From Paenibacillus xylanivorans (GTDB lineage: Bacteria > Bacillota > Bacilli > Paenibacillales > Paenibacillaceae), in contig NZ_LITU01000065.1 of the NCBI RefSeq assembly GCF_001280595.1, forward strand, positions 93,404 through 157,403: a stretch of 64,000 nt of DNA. The letters run 5' to 3'. Shown piece by piece: positions 53,744-62,127 of the stretch. The notes beneath the pieces were generated by a model, which worked only from the letters and a program-made list of their open reading frames with translations, was not told the DNA's origin and ran no database searches. Both the position numbers and the translations under genes were made by a program. Every line of letters begins with the position of its first letter. Within the stretch, counting starts at the first letter, position 1.

Positions 53744-53773
53744 AAAAACAAAAACAAAAACAAAAACAAAAAC
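53744..53773 (+). repeat. Hexamer microsatellite, AAAAAC x5
   Basis: Five perfect AAAAAC units (53744-53773), preceded by one AAAAAT. The tract ends 44 bp before the -35 element of the cysJ promoter. It could vary in length by slippage and change spacing to a binding site; no coding role is likely. Confidence 0.85.
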
Positions 53774-53815
53774 CGTCCTGAATCGAAGAGGAGGGTATTT
53801 GTTGTTTATTTGTCC

Positions 53816-53836
53816 TTTATCAGAAAAACTGATAAA
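53816..53836. promoter_or_regulatory. Perfect palindrome TTTATCAG-N5-CTGATAAA over the cysJ -35
   Basis: 8-5-8 palindrome overlapping the -35 and part of the spacer. Its centre reads ATC-N9-GAT, in the style of LysR-type regulator sites. CysL, a LysR-type activator, drives cysJI in Bacillus subtilis; that this is a CysL site is inference. Confidence 0.55.
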
Positions 53837-53845
53837 TGCTATAAA
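53817..53845 (+). promoter_or_regulatory. cysJI promoter, extended -10
   Basis: TTATCA (53817-53822), 17 bp, TATAAA (53840-53845) preceded by TGC (extended -10). Predicted transcript start near 53852. Confidence 0.55.
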
Positions 53846-53861
53846 ATCATCGAAATTGACC

Positions 53862-53882
53862 CCTACCATCGGGTATGGTAGG
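53862..53882 (+). promoter_or_regulatory. Perfect hairpin CCTACCAT-N5-ATGGTAGG in the cysJ leader
   Basis: 8-5-8 palindrome 10-30 nt into the predicted transcript. It has no T tail, so it is a leader RNA hairpin or second operator rather than a terminator. Confidence 0.5.
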
Positions 53883-53903
53883 TTCAAGGGAGTAGAAATT
53901 AAT

Positions 53904-53987
53904 ATGATCATTTTAGTAGGAATTAAAATTGACGCAATGCGCGAGGTGGCAAATGGTGGAACTTCAAGTGACAAACAGCCCTTTTAA
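53904..53987 (+). CDS. 27-codon upstream ORF overlapping the cysJ start
   Basis: Encodes MIILVGIKIDAMREVANGGT and ends 35 nt inside cysJ, in a different frame. AGGGAG lies about 10 nt before the ATG. Translation through it would disrupt or couple cysJ initiation at 53953. It contains no Cys or Met run. May be accidental. Confidence 0.3.
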   Translation: MIILVGIKIDAMREVANGGTSSDKQPF

Positions 53988-55794
53988 TCAGGAACAGGTT
54001 GAGCTGCTCAATCGCCTTATTCCTACATTGAACGATGGACAGAAAACATGGTTAAGTGGATATCTGACAGCCATTCAAGGATTTGCGGCTGTAGCTGCAC
54101 CTGCTGGTGTGGTACAACAGACTGCACCTTCAGCAGGTGTAACACCTGCTAGTACACCTGCAGTGTCCAAGGAAGTTACGGTACTCTTTGGATCACAAAC
54201 GGGGAACTCCAGCGGACTATCCAAGAAACTGGCGAAAAAGCTAGAAGAGCAGGGGCTCCATGTGACCCTGTCGGCAATGGGAGATTTCAAACCGAACGGA
54301 CTGAAAAAAATAGAGAATCTTCTCATTATTGTCAGCACACATGGAGAAGGTGAACCGCCAGATAATGCGATTCCATTGCATGAATTCCTGCATAGCAAAC
54401 GGGCTCCGAAGCTTGATGGATTAAGTTATTCCGTATTGGCACTGGGAGATACTTCGTATGAGTTCTTCTGCAAGACAGGAAAGGATTTTGACATTCGTTT
54501 GCAGGAGCTTGGCGGAACAGCGATTGTACCACGTGTGGACTGTGATGTTGATTTTGATGAAGCAGCCGCAGAGTGGATGAATGATGTGCTAGCTTCACTC
54601 AGTAGCACACCAGCTGCTGCAGGAACGGTAACCAGTGAAGCGGTTGTAGCTGCAGTAAGCAGCGATGAATCCGAGTTCAACCGGACGAATCCATTCAAGG
54701 CGGAAGTGCTGGAAAATCTCAATTTGAACGGCAGAGGATCGGACCGGGAGACGCGTCACATTGAATTGTCCCTGGAAGGCTCCAATCTGGACTACGAACC
54801 AGGCGACAGCTTGGGTGTATTCCCTGAGAATCATCCACGCCTTGTCGATGAGTTAATTACGGCTATGGGATGGAATGCGGATGAGCGCGTCACGGTGAAT
54901 AAAGCTGGAGATCAGGTTTCTGTGCGTGAAGCATTGCTGCGTTATTTTGAAATTACAGCCGTAACCAAGCCGGTTGTTGAACAGCTCGCGAAGCTGAATC
55001 CGGGAAGCGGATTAGCCGCTCTACTCGCAGATGATTCGGAATTTCGCACGGTCATGAACAGCTGTGACTTGCTGGATCTGGTACACGATTACGGGCTTAA
55101 AGGTATTCCGGCTGCATCATTCGTAGCTGTGCTTCGTAAAATCCCGGCACGTCTATATTCGATAGCAAGCAGTTCGAAGTCTTTCCCGGATGAAGTTCAT
55201 CTTACTGTTCGTACAGTACGTTATGAGTCACGCGGCAGAGAGCGCTACGGTGTGTGCTCTGTTCATCTGGCTGAACGAGTCGAATCCGGTGATGCATTGC
55301 CTGTATTCATTCAGCAAAATCCAAACTTCAAACTGCCGGAGAACCCGGATACTCCAATCATCATGGTTGGACCAGGTACAGGTGTAGCTCCGTTCAGATC
55401 TTTCATTGGAGAACGTGAAGAGACGGGCGCAGAAGGCAAGACATGGTTGTTCTACGGTGATCAGCATTTCTCTACGGATTTCCTCTACCAGACCGAATGG
55501 CAGCGTTGGCTCAAAGACGGTGTTCTTACGAAGATGGATGTGGCTTTTTCCCGTGATGCGGAAGAGAAAGTATATGTGCAGCATCGGATGCTGGAACACA
55601 GCAAGGAGCTGTATCAATGGCTGCAGGAAGGTGCAAGTGTATATATCTGTGGTGACGAGAAAAGAATGGCACATGATGTTCATGCTGCACTCGCAACAAT
55701 TCTTGAACAAGAGGGTGGCCTAACACCCGAACAGGCAGCGGAATATCTGACACGCTTGCAACAGGAAAAACGTTATCAGCGGGATGTGTATTAA
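53953..55794 (+). CDS. cysJ: Sulfite reductase (NADPH) flavoprotein alpha subunit
   Basis: 613 residues (Bacillus CysJ about 605). The start MVELQVTNSPFNQEQVELLN matches the known N-terminus of Bacillus CysJ. An N-terminal helix pair and Ala/Pro/Thr-rich linker (about 50-75) precede the flavodoxin-like domain (SQTGNSSG, STHGEGEPPD), then the FAD domain (RLYSIASS, GVCSVHLAERV) and NADPH site (VGPGTGVAPFRSF). It shuttles electrons from NADPH to CysI for reduction of sulfite to sulfide in cysteine synthesis. GAGGTGG is 4 nt before ATG 53953. Forms an operon with cysI. Confidence 0.93.
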   Translation: MVELQVTNSPFNQEQVELLNRLIPTLNDGQKTWLSGYLTAIQGFAAVAAPAGVVQQTAPSAGVTPASTPAVSKEVTVLFGSQTGNSSGLSKKLAKKLEEQGLHVTLSAMGDFKPNGLKKIENLLIIVSTHGEGEPPDNAIPLHEFLHSKRAPKLDGLSYSVLALGDTSYEFFCKTGKDFDIRLQELGGTAIVPRVDCDVDFDEAAAEWMNDVLASLSSTPAAAGTVTSEAVVAAVSSDESEFNRTNPFKAEVLENLNLNGRGSDRETRHIELSLEGSNLDYEPGDSLGVFPENHPRLVDELITAMGWNADERVTVNKAGDQVSVREALLRYFEITAVTKPVVEQLAKLNPGSGLAALLADDSEFRTVMNSCDLLDLVHDYGLKGIPAASFVAVLRKIPARLYSIASSSKSFPDEVHLTVRTVRYESRGRERYGVCSVHLAERVESGDALPVFIQQNPNFKLPENPDTPIIMVGPGTGVAPFRSFIGEREETGAEGKTWLFYGDQHFSTDFLYQTEWQRWLKDGVLTKMDVAFSRDAEEKVYVQHRMLEHSKELYQWLQEGASVYICGDEKRMAHDVHAALATILEQEGGLTPEQAAEYLTRLQQEKRYQRDVY

Positions 55795-55848
55795 TTTTAG
55801 ATCATATGCCGGATAAGGCATCCCGGAGATACGAGAGGAGAAAGCAGC

Positions 55849-57570
55849 ATGGCTTATAATAACTTACTTAACCCGCAGCGTGCGAACAGCGATGTGGAAG
55901 ATATAAAAATCAAAAGTGACTACTTGCGCGGAAGTCTGACTGAAACACTGGCAGATCGGATCAGCGGAGCGATTCCCGAGGACGATAACCGTCTGATGAA
56001 ACATCACGGAAGTTATATGCAAGACGACCGTGACTTGCGTAATGAGCGGAATAAATCCAAGCTGGAGCCTGCCTACCAATTCATGTTGCGTGTGCGTGCT
56101 TCCGGAGGAATCGTTACACCCGAACAATGGCTGATGATGGATCGCGTTGCGCATAAATATGCGAATGAGACGATTCGTCTGACGACACGCCAGTCATTTC
56201 AATTGCATGGTGTCCTCAAATGGGATCTCAAAAATACCATTCGTGAAGTAAACGATTCGTTGCTCAGTACCCTTGCTGCATGTGGCGACGTGAACCGGAA
56301 CGTGATGTGCAACCCGAATCCGGATCAATCGGATATTCATGCTGAAGTATATGAATGGGCATGCCAGGTGAGTAATCACCTTGACCCACGCACTCGTGCT
56401 TATCATGAGTTGTGGCTGGATGGAGAGAAAATTATTGATTCACAAGACACGGATGAAGAAGTGGAACCGATTTACGGTAAAGTGTATTTGCCTCGTAAGT
56501 TTAAAATCGGGATTGCCGTTCCGCCATCCAATGATGTCGATGTATTTTCACAGGATCTCGGCTTTATCGCTATTGTGGAGAACGGCAAGCTGCAAGGCTT
56601 TAACGTTTCAGTCGGCGGTGGTATGGGGATGTCTCATGGTGATCCGAAAACTTATCCGCAGGTGTCCAAAGTCATTGGTTTCTGTACACCAGAGCAAATG
56701 ATTGATGTTGCGGAGAAGACGGTTATGATTCAGCGTGATTATGGGGATCGTGCAGTGCGTAAGCATGCTCGTTTCAAATATACAATCGATGACCGTGGTC
56801 TCGCCTGGTTCGTGGAAGAACTTTCGAGTCGTCTCGGCTGGAAGTTGGATGCGGCGCGCGAGTTCCATTTTGAACATAATGGAGATCGTTACGGTTGGGT
56901 GAAAGGCAGCAACGGCAAATGGCATTACACATTGTTCATTCAGAATGGACGAGTGAAGGATGTGGACGGTTATCCGCTCATGACGGGTCTGCGCGAAATT
57001 GCCAAGGTTCATACTGGAGATTTCCGCCTGACAGCCAACCAAAACCTGATTATTGGTAATGTTAGCAGCCAGAAGAAGAAAAAGATTGAGGCACTGATTG
57101 AGCAATACAATCTGACCGATGGTGCTCATTACTCTGCGCTTCGCAGAAGTTCTATGGCTTGTGTGGCACTTCCGACTTGTGGTCTTGCAATGGCGGAATC
57201 CGAACGTTATCTGCCTTCACTGATCGACAAACTGGAGCCTGTACTGGACGAAGCGGGACTGAGAGACGAAGAAATTGTCATTCGTATGACGGGTTGCCCG
57301 AACGGCTGCGCTAGACCGATGCTGGCTGAGATTTCGTTCATCGGCAAAGCTCCGGGGAAATACAATATGTATCTTGGCGGAAGTTTTACAGGGCATCGCT
57401 TGAACAAATTGTACAAAGAAAATATTGGCGAAACCGAAATATTGGATACATTGACTCCAATGGTGAATCAATATGCCAAAGAGCGCAATGATGGTGAGCA
57501 TTTTGGAGATTTCGTCATTCGTGCCGGTTATGTGCCAGAAGTGCTGGACGGTCAGCAGTTTCATGCCTAA
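55849..57570 (+). CDS. cysI: Sulfite reductase hemoprotein beta subunit
   Basis: 573 residues with two ferredoxin-like halves. The siroheme/[4Fe-4S] cysteines are in [13 protein letters not shown] (C-x5-C) and [10 protein letters not shown] (C-x3-C); the second is the signature of sulfite/nitrite reductases. Conserved basic residues for sulfite binding are present ([12 protein letters not shown], with [12 protein letters not shown] in the second half). It reduces sulfite to sulfide with electrons from CysJ. AGGAGAAAG is upstream of the ATG; the gene begins 54 nt after cysJ. Confidence 0.94.
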   Translation: MAYNNLLNPQRANSDVEDIKIKSDYLRGSLTETLADRISGAIPEDDNRLMKHHGSYMQDDRDLRNERNKSKLEPAYQFMLRVRASGGIVTPEQWLMMDRVAHKYANETIRLTTRQSFQLHGVLKWDLKNTIREVNDSLLSTLAACGDVNRNVMCNPNPDQSDIHAEVYEWACQVSNHLDPRTRAYHELWLDGEKIIDSQDTDEEVEPIYGKVYLPRKFKIGIAVPPSNDVDVFSQDLGFIAIVENGKLQGFNVSVGGGMGMSHGDPKTYPQVSKVIGFCTPEQMIDVAEKTVMIQRDYGDRAVRKHARFKYTIDDRGLAWFVEELSSRLGWKLDAAREFHFEHNGDRYGWVKGSNGKWHYTLFIQNGRVKDVDGYPLMTGLREIAKVHTGDFRLTANQNLIIGNVSSQKKKKIEALIEQYNLTDGAHYSALRRSSMACVALPTCGLAMAESERYLPSLIDKLEPVLDEAGLRDEEIVIRMTGCPNGCARPMLAEISFIGKAPGKYNMYLGGSFTGHRLNKLYKENIGETEILDTLTPMVNQYAKERNDGEHFGDFVIRAGYVPEVLDGQQFHA

Positions 57571-57588
57571 TTAGATGAATTTGTGAAG

Positions 57589-57617
57589 AGAAGCATTCCT
57601 TGGGGAATTGCTTCTTT
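57589..57617 (+). terminator. Probable terminator of cysJI
   Basis: AGAAGCATTCC / GGAATTGCTTCT hairpin with one bulge and a short T tail. Confidence 0.55.
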
Positions 57618-57780
57618 GGCGTTTTTGGATCGTTTCCCTTTGGGTTTTCTGAACGTGCCGAGGTTAATTCTACTTGCCTTTTACCATTTTTTCGTGAGTC
57701 TAAACTTGTTGAAGTACGCCCAACAAGATATAATGACAAAGTAGAAAGCAGATTATATGTTGAAAGTGAGCGGAAACGAT

Positions 57781-58497
57781 ATGGGTCGTAAGTGGAATAA
57801 TATTAAAGAAAAAAAAGCTTCAAAAGATGCAAATACAAGCCGGGTCTATGCTAAATTCGGCGTTGAGATTTATGTAGCTGCCAAGAAGGGCGAACCGGAC
57901 CCGGAAGCGAACCGCGCACTGAAAGTCGTGCTGGAACGTGCCAAAACGTATAACGTACCCAAAGCTATTATTGATCGTGCCATGGAAAAGGCAAAAGGCA
58001 GCGGGGACGAGAATTATGAAGAACTGCGTTATGAAGGATTCGGGCCCAATGGTGCCATGGTCATCGTGGATGCCCTCACCAACAATGTGAACCGTACTGC
58101 ACCGGAAGTGCGCTCCGCATTTAACAAAAACGCGGGTAATATGGGTGTGAGTGGTTCGGTTGCTTATATGTTTGATCCTACCGCGGTAATCGGGATTGAA
58201 GGCAAAACTTCAGAAGAAGTGCTTGAACTCTTGCTTGAAGCAGATGTGGATGTACGCGATATCGTGGATGAGGATGAATCGGTTATCGTATACGCCGAAC
58301 CAGACCAGTTCCATGCAGTACAGGAAGCGTTCAAAGCGGCGGGGGTAACCGAGTTTACCGTAGCCGAGCTGACGATGCTGGCGCAAAACCATATTGAACT
58401 TCCAGAGGACGCACAAGCCCAGTTCGAGAAGCTGATCGATGCGCTTGAAGACCTTGAAGATGTGCAGCAAGTGTACCACAACGTAGAGTTCGTTTAA
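57781..58497 (+). CDS. YebC/PmpR-family DNA-binding or translation factor, YeeI type
   Basis: 238 residues, matching Bacillus YeeI in length. The opening [20 protein letters not shown] is typical of the YeeI branch, followed by [38 protein letters not shown] and the acidic C-terminal domain ([10 protein letters not shown]). Older annotation calls these transcriptional regulators; newer evidence ties this family to helping ribosomes through polyproline stretches. ATG 57781 is preferred to TTG/ATG starts farther up. Confidence 0.87.
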   Translation: MGRKWNNIKEKKASKDANTSRVYAKFGVEIYVAAKKGEPDPEANRALKVVLERAKTYNVPKAIIDRAMEKAKGSGDENYEELRYEGFGPNGAMVIVDALTNNVNRTAPEVRSAFNKNAGNMGVSGSVAYMFDPTAVIGIEGKTSEEVLELLLEADVDVRDIVDEDESVIVYAEPDQFHAVQEAFKAAGVTEFTVAELTMLAQNHIELPEDAQAQFEKLIDALEDLEDVQQVYHNVEFV

Positions 58498-58537
58498 GCG
58501 AACTTAACGCTACGTGGTTCGATTGCAAAAAGAGTGT

Positions 58538-58563
58538 GTAAGCCAATCAACGGGATTGGTTAC
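58538..58563. terminator. Convergent-gene hairpin
   Basis: GTAAGCCAATC / GATTGGTTAC with one bulge; weak T-rich context on the right, adjacent to the stop of the minus-strand permease. Confidence 0.4.
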
Positions 58564-58564
58564 T

Positions 58565-59050
58565 TTATGAATCGGAAGGCATAACTTTTACTGTGCCCGA
58601 CTTTTCCGTTTTTTTGCCGCCAAACTTGAATAATAAAATACCGCCCACAATCACGAGTACACCCAACAGCTGATTCCACGAGAACGGAATTTTTTCAAGT
58701 CCTAGCCACCCCATGGAGTCGAACAGCAGGGCAAAGCTCAGTTGGGATGTGAGTACGATAGAGATGGCAAAGGTAGGACCGAGCAGCTTCATTCCCTGTA
58801 CGAGACAGAAAACGACTCCAACACCGATGGCTCCGCTAAGCCAATACCAGGGCTGCATATGCTGGAAGCTGAACGTATTTTTTCCCTCCACCACCAGAGA
58901 AATCAGAAACGATGCAATAAATCCGGTGAAAAGCACCATCGTTGTCGTGGACCACGAGCCGGTACGTTCATTTACTTTACTATTAAAGATGGTCTGCAGA
59001 CTGACAAGAGAGCCTGCCAGTAACGCAAGTAAAATACCTGTAATGATCAT
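58565..59050 (-). CDS. YdcZ-type (DUF606) small DMT-family membrane protein, copy 1
   Basis: 161 residues with five predicted helices and the family opening GILLALLAGSLVSLQTIFNSKVNER and GIVLTSQLSFALLFDSMGWLG-like core (SIVLTSQLSFALLFD). It is a half-size drug/metabolite transporter. With the paralogue at 59801 it likely forms a heteromeric transporter, as in paired small DMT systems. It ends by the convergent hairpin and lies 16 nt after the Crp-type gene stop, so it belongs to the same leftward operon. Confidence 0.83.
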   Translation of the reverse strand: MIITGILLALLAGSLVSLQTIFNSKVNERTGSWSTTTMVLFTGFIASFLISLVVEGKNTFSFQHMQPWYWLSGAIGVGVVFCLVQGMKLLGPTFAISIVLTSQLSFALLFDSMGWLGLEKIPFSWNQLLGVLVIVGGILLFKFGGKKTEKSGTVKVMPSDS

Positions 59051-59065
59051 AGGATATAGATCTCC

Positions 59066-59764
59066 TTATTCATAGATGTTATGACCCGCCACTTCTGCCA
59101 GACCCGCTCGATTTTTGACCATAATAAATCCCTGATCCCGGATAATTAATCCATCCGCACACAGTTTCTGAATCACCCGATTCAAATGCCGATAACTCGT
59201 GCCGATCAGATTTGCGATATCTGTCAAATTGAAAGCGTCCAGCTCTTCGTGGACAACAGTCCCCGCTTCTTCTGTAGAGATGGAGAGCAGGTAGCTGGCT
59301 AATCGAACCTCAACCGGATACATTAGGTTGAAGTTGGAGAAGTTCGAATCAATATAAAACTTGTGAGAAATAATTTTGAGCAGAAATTTCAACAGGGGTG
59401 CGTAATCGCTGGCTATTTCTGCCAACCATTGATAATGAATACGCAGCATCACGACAGGTGAGACCGCCTGTACGGTGTTCACGATGTCGCTCTCCCGAAC
59501 GTACTCGACATCACCAACGACTTCAAGTGGTGTTTTGAAACAAAGAACGAGTGTTTTATCCTGTGGTGAGGTCGTGAAGATTTTGATTTTCCCCTCGACC
59601 AGCACGTATAAATATTCGGAAGTTTCGCCTTCACGGCAGATCAATTCGCACTTCTCGAAATGGCATAACGTCATATGCGTACGCAGGGGCTCGTGAAATA
59701 CCGATTCCAGTTGATACTGCTTCAGATAGTGCAATAATTGATGCTCATTCTGGTATTCTTCCAT
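59066..59764 (-). CDS. Crp/Fnr-family transcriptional regulator
   Basis: 232 residues. An N-terminal cNMP-like sensor domain (LICREGETSEYLYVLVEGKIKIFTTS, then DVEYVRESDIVNTVQAVS) and a C-terminal winged helix with LTDIANLIGTSYRHLNRVIQKL. There is no Cys cluster as in FNR. It resembles YeiL-type regulators. ATG 59764 (GGGGGTG at 9 nt) is chosen over an earlier GTG. It sits between two DMT-type genes and an AGGACA-AA-TGTCCT palindrome lies upstream of the first, suggesting self-regulated transport. Confidence 0.85.
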   Translation of the reverse strand: MEEYQNEHQLLHYLKQYQLESVFHEPLRTHMTLCHFEKCELICREGETSEYLYVLVEGKIKIFTTSPQDKTLVLCFKTPLEVVGDVEYVRESDIVNTVQAVSPVVMLRIHYQWLAEIASDYAPLLKFLLKIISHKFYIDSNFSNFNLMYPVEVRLASYLLSISTEEAGTVVHEELDAFNLTDIANLIGTSYRHLNRVIQKLCADGLIIRDQGFIMVKNRAGLAEVAGHNIYE

Positions 59765-59800
59765 AATGTATTTCACCCCCGACTATATACTCGACACCAG

Positions 59801-60226
59801 CTACAGTTTCATAATAATGACGCCCGTAACCATTAATGCGATACCCAGAAACTGCGGTAGTTTCATCTTTTGCTTCACGACGCCGAACCATCCGTTACTG
59901 TCGACCAGAAAGGTCAGGAACAGCTGTGCAATCAACAGGGCTGAGATCGTAAAGGTTACTCCGATTTGCTGGATTGCTGTGACTTCGCTGAAAATAATCA
60001 CTGCACCAAATGCGCCTCCCGCCAGGTACATGGGCTTTACTTGCTTCAATCCTTGCAGGTTGATGTCACGTACGAATACAAGGATCAGAGCCGCCAGAAT
60101 GAACCCGGTGAGTTGTGTAATGGTTGCGGCTTGCCAGGTACCCATGTCCGTACTGATTCGGGTATTGGCAACCCCTTGCAGGGTAATGCATGCACCGCCT
60201 AATAGTGCAAAAATAATTCCTCTCAT
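59801..60226 (-). CDS. YdcZ-type (DUF606) small DMT-family membrane protein, copy 2
   Basis: 141 residues with five predicted helices; the pattern RGIIFALLGGACITLQGVANTR and TFTISALLIAQLFLTFLVDSNGWFG aligns with copy 1. It is the first gene of the leftward operon, 36 nt before the Crp-type gene. Two diverged half-transporters with one regulator between suggest a heterodimer. Substrate unknown. Confidence 0.83.
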   Translation of the reverse strand: MRGIIFALLGGACITLQGVANTRISTDMGTWQAATITQLTGFILAALILVFVRDINLQGLKQVKPMYLAGGAFGAVIIFSEVTAIQQIGVTFTISALLIAQLFLTFLVDSNGWFGVVKQKMKLPQFLGIALMVTGVIIMKL

Positions 60227-60296
60227 GGTTGTACTCTCCTTGTCGCGTCATTACTTCTTCGATTTCTATTAAATGATATATCCACTCAAAAAGCCA

Positions 60297-60310
60297 AGGA
60301 CAAATGTCCT
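60297..60310. promoter_or_regulatory. Crp/Fnr-like palindrome AGGACA-AA-TGTCCT
   Basis: Perfect 6-2-6 palindrome, 71 bp before the first YdcZ-type gene. A TAATAG hexamer on the minus strand (60266-60271) would place it near -41 as in class II activation; that geometry is approximate. Confidence 0.5.
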
Positions 60311-60394
60311 CAGCTCAGAAGTCATAGCATTTAGAGTACAACAAACCTTCTGCAAAATCCAGACAGAAGCGCGGATGGCTTGTTATTCTGAACA

Positions 60395-61192
60395 TTACAA
60401 TACTTGATACACCGGCTGCTCACCAATAAAATGAACAGGCAATTCAGGGAAAGTTGTAGCCAATCTTTCAGACAAAAGCTTCATTCCGGAAGCCTCACTC
60501 TCGGCATGTCCAATCATAAGAAGGGCCTTTTGTTTTCCTTGTTGCACAGCATCACGTATGTACTCCGGTGTCTCCCATTCGAATCCTTCACCTGCGATGA
60601 TCAGGTCCAGTTCTTCCTGGTGAAGAAGAGGAATGGTCAGATTGCCATTGCCTCGAAAACCTACAAGCACCGCTACGCGTCTGCATACCATCTTTGGATC
60701 ACCAGCTACGCGTACATATTCGATCCCGAGTGAACGTTTAATATGTTCCGCAATAAGCTGAACTGTCATTCCTTCCGGAAAGGACAGAAGGTCAGCTTCC
60801 GGTTTACGGTATGCAATAGAAGATGACCACCCTAGTGCTTGGACCAATCCTTCCGTAATGCCATCCGGTTGAAAGCGGTGAATTGCATCATGGCAGCGAT
60901 AGATTGCAACTCCGCCGTTCTCGATTAGTTTTCTCTTGTTTTCATAGACCGGATCATCAGCCAGCCAATCGGTGTGACTATGATGGTTATAGAAGGGAGG
61001 CTCATGAGCGATAATTAGATTAGCTCCACGCTGTATAGCATGCTCAATCACATGTTGTGTAGGCATAAAAGTTACAAAGACGCCTGTGACCGTTTGATTG
61101 GGAGAGCCCGTAATCAGTTGATCCACCGTAGTTTTTGGAAGTTCAACTTTGGCAGTAAGGTGATCTATGATGTGTTGAATGGTTATATTCAT
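60395..61192 (-). CDS. Nif3-family dinuclear metal-centre protein
   Basis: 265 residues. The fold's metal ligands appear as IIAHEPPFYNH (HE-x-P-x-x, first His group), the internal HDAIHRF and C-terminal GHAESEASGM. Nif3/YqfO proteins form hexameric rings with two metals; the enzymatic role is unproven (GTP cyclohydrolase-like activity has been discussed). GGAGGT is 9 nt upstream of ATG 61192; the earlier extension lacks a ribosome binding site. It is divergent from the bacteriophytochrome operon. Confidence 0.8.
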   Translation of the reverse strand: MNITIQHIIDHLTAKVELPKTTVDQLITGSPNQTVTGVFVTFMPTQHVIEHAIQRGANLIIAHEPPFYNHHSHTDWLADDPVYENKRKLIENGGVAIYRCHDAIHRFQPDGITEGLVQALGWSSSIAYRKPEADLLSFPEGMTVQLIAEHIKRSLGIEYVRVAGDPKMVCRRVAVLVGFRGNGNLTIPLLHQEELDLIIAGEGFEWETPEYIRDAVQQGKQKALLMIGHAESEASGMKLLSERLATTFPELPVHFIGEQPVYQVL

Positions 61193-61350
61193 ATACTTCG
61201 TACCTCCAAGAACAGGATATGCCCAGTTTATCATGTAGATGGATGAACAGCATTATACAATCCATGAATTGTGGCCAGTTATACTAACAACGTATAAACG
61301 TATTCAAGATGTAACGATGCTTGATTCATATAGTTTTCTGGAGCAAGAAA

Positions 61351-61360
61351 AAGTATACTT
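61351..61360. promoter_or_regulatory. Palindrome AAGTATACTT in the bphO upstream region
   Basis: Perfect 10-bp palindrome, about 47 bp before the nearer of two larger sites. Confidence 0.3.
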
Positions 61361-61383
61361 ACATAGAGTCTTTATCTAGATTA

Positions 61384-61398
61384 AATGGAGTATCCATT
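61384..61398. promoter_or_regulatory. Palindrome AATGGA-GTA-TCCATT
   Basis: Perfect 6-3-6 palindrome, 10 bp upstream of the next site. Confidence 0.45.
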
Positions 61399-61402
61399 CA
61401 AA

Positions 61403-61431
61403 CCTACACTGAATATTCAGTTAAGTATAAT
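61403..61431 (+). promoter_or_regulatory. Promoter region of bphO
   Basis: Perfect TATAAT (61426-61431) with a weak -35 CCTACA (61403-61408) at 17 bp. The palindrome ACTGAATATTCAGT (61408-61421) fills the spacer. Confidence 0.45.
61408..61421. promoter_or_regulatory. Operator-like palindrome ACTGAATATTCAGT
   Basis: Perfect 14-bp palindrome in the spacer of the bphO promoter, a position that fits a repressor. Confidence 0.5.
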
Positions 61432-61476
61432 TCTTAATTCTGATGAAGAGATCCGATATAGAAGGGCGATGATTAC

Positions 61477-62082
61477 ATGACAGCCAGTACCATTATGGAA
61501 CGTCTGAAGAGTGAGACAGCTCATTATCACAGACAAGTGGAACAGAACGATTATGCCAAGGCTATTATGAATCAAACCGTTAGCTTAGAAGATTACAAGA
61601 AATATCTGGAGAAATTCTACGGGTTCCTGAAACCATTGGAAGATCAGGCTGTACAGCAGCCTTTCTGGGAAAGCACGGGACTGGATTTCGAGATTAGAGG
61701 AAAAGCAAATTTACTTGAAAATGACCTGCGGAATCTTGGCGCCAGTGAAGAACAAATCAGCCAGGTCCCTTTATGTAAGGATCTTCCGGATATCTCGACA
61801 CCAGCAAGGTTGTTTGGCTACCTATACGTCATTGAAGGGTCTACGAACGGAGGTCAGATCATGACGAAGCGCTTGTCACAGTTTCTACCGATTGAAGCGG
61901 ACCGGGGACTGGAATATTTTAATGCCTATGGTACGGAAACCAGAACGAGATGGGCAGAGTTCACGGAACTGCTGCGTCAATCCATCACAGCGGAAGAAGA
62001 TCACGACATTATGGTGCACACGGCTTCGGAAACGTTCCGATTGCTTGATCAATGGATCAATACAAATACAGATCATTTGTAA
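61477..62082 (+). CDS. bphO: Biliverdin-producing heme oxygenase
   Basis: 201 residues, all-helical heme oxygenase fold. The proximal heme ligand is His18 in SETAHYHRQVE, and the distal helix carries YVIEGSTNGGQIMTK. It splits heme to biliverdin, CO and iron. The gene lies 45 nt before the bacteriophytochrome, which needs biliverdin as its chromophore, so it is called bphO on strong context. The start is ATG 61477 with GAAGGGCG upstream (weak). Confidence 0.9.
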   Translation: MTASTIMERLKSETAHYHRQVEQNDYAKAIMNQTVSLEDYKKYLEKFYGFLKPLEDQAVQQPFWESTGLDFEIRGKANLLENDLRNLGASEEQISQVPLCKDLPDISTPARLFGYLYVIEGSTNGGQIMTKRLSQFLPIEADRGLEYFNAYGTETRTRWAEFTELLRQSITAEEDHDIMVHTASETFRLLDQWINTNTDHL

Positions 62083-62127
62083 GTTGAAATAAGAGTTATC
62101 ACATCATGAGAGGGGATTTTTCAGGCT

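Noticed and set aside
53738..53773. CRISPR-like repeat
   Set aside because: Contiguous short AAAAAC units without spacers; a microsatellite.
53655..53987. 110-codon frame through the AAAAAC repeat
   Set aside because: Its middle is only a translated microsatellite (Lys-Thr repeat) and it starts inside the HxlR gene. Only its last 28 codons, with their own ribosome binding site, are kept as a possible uORF.
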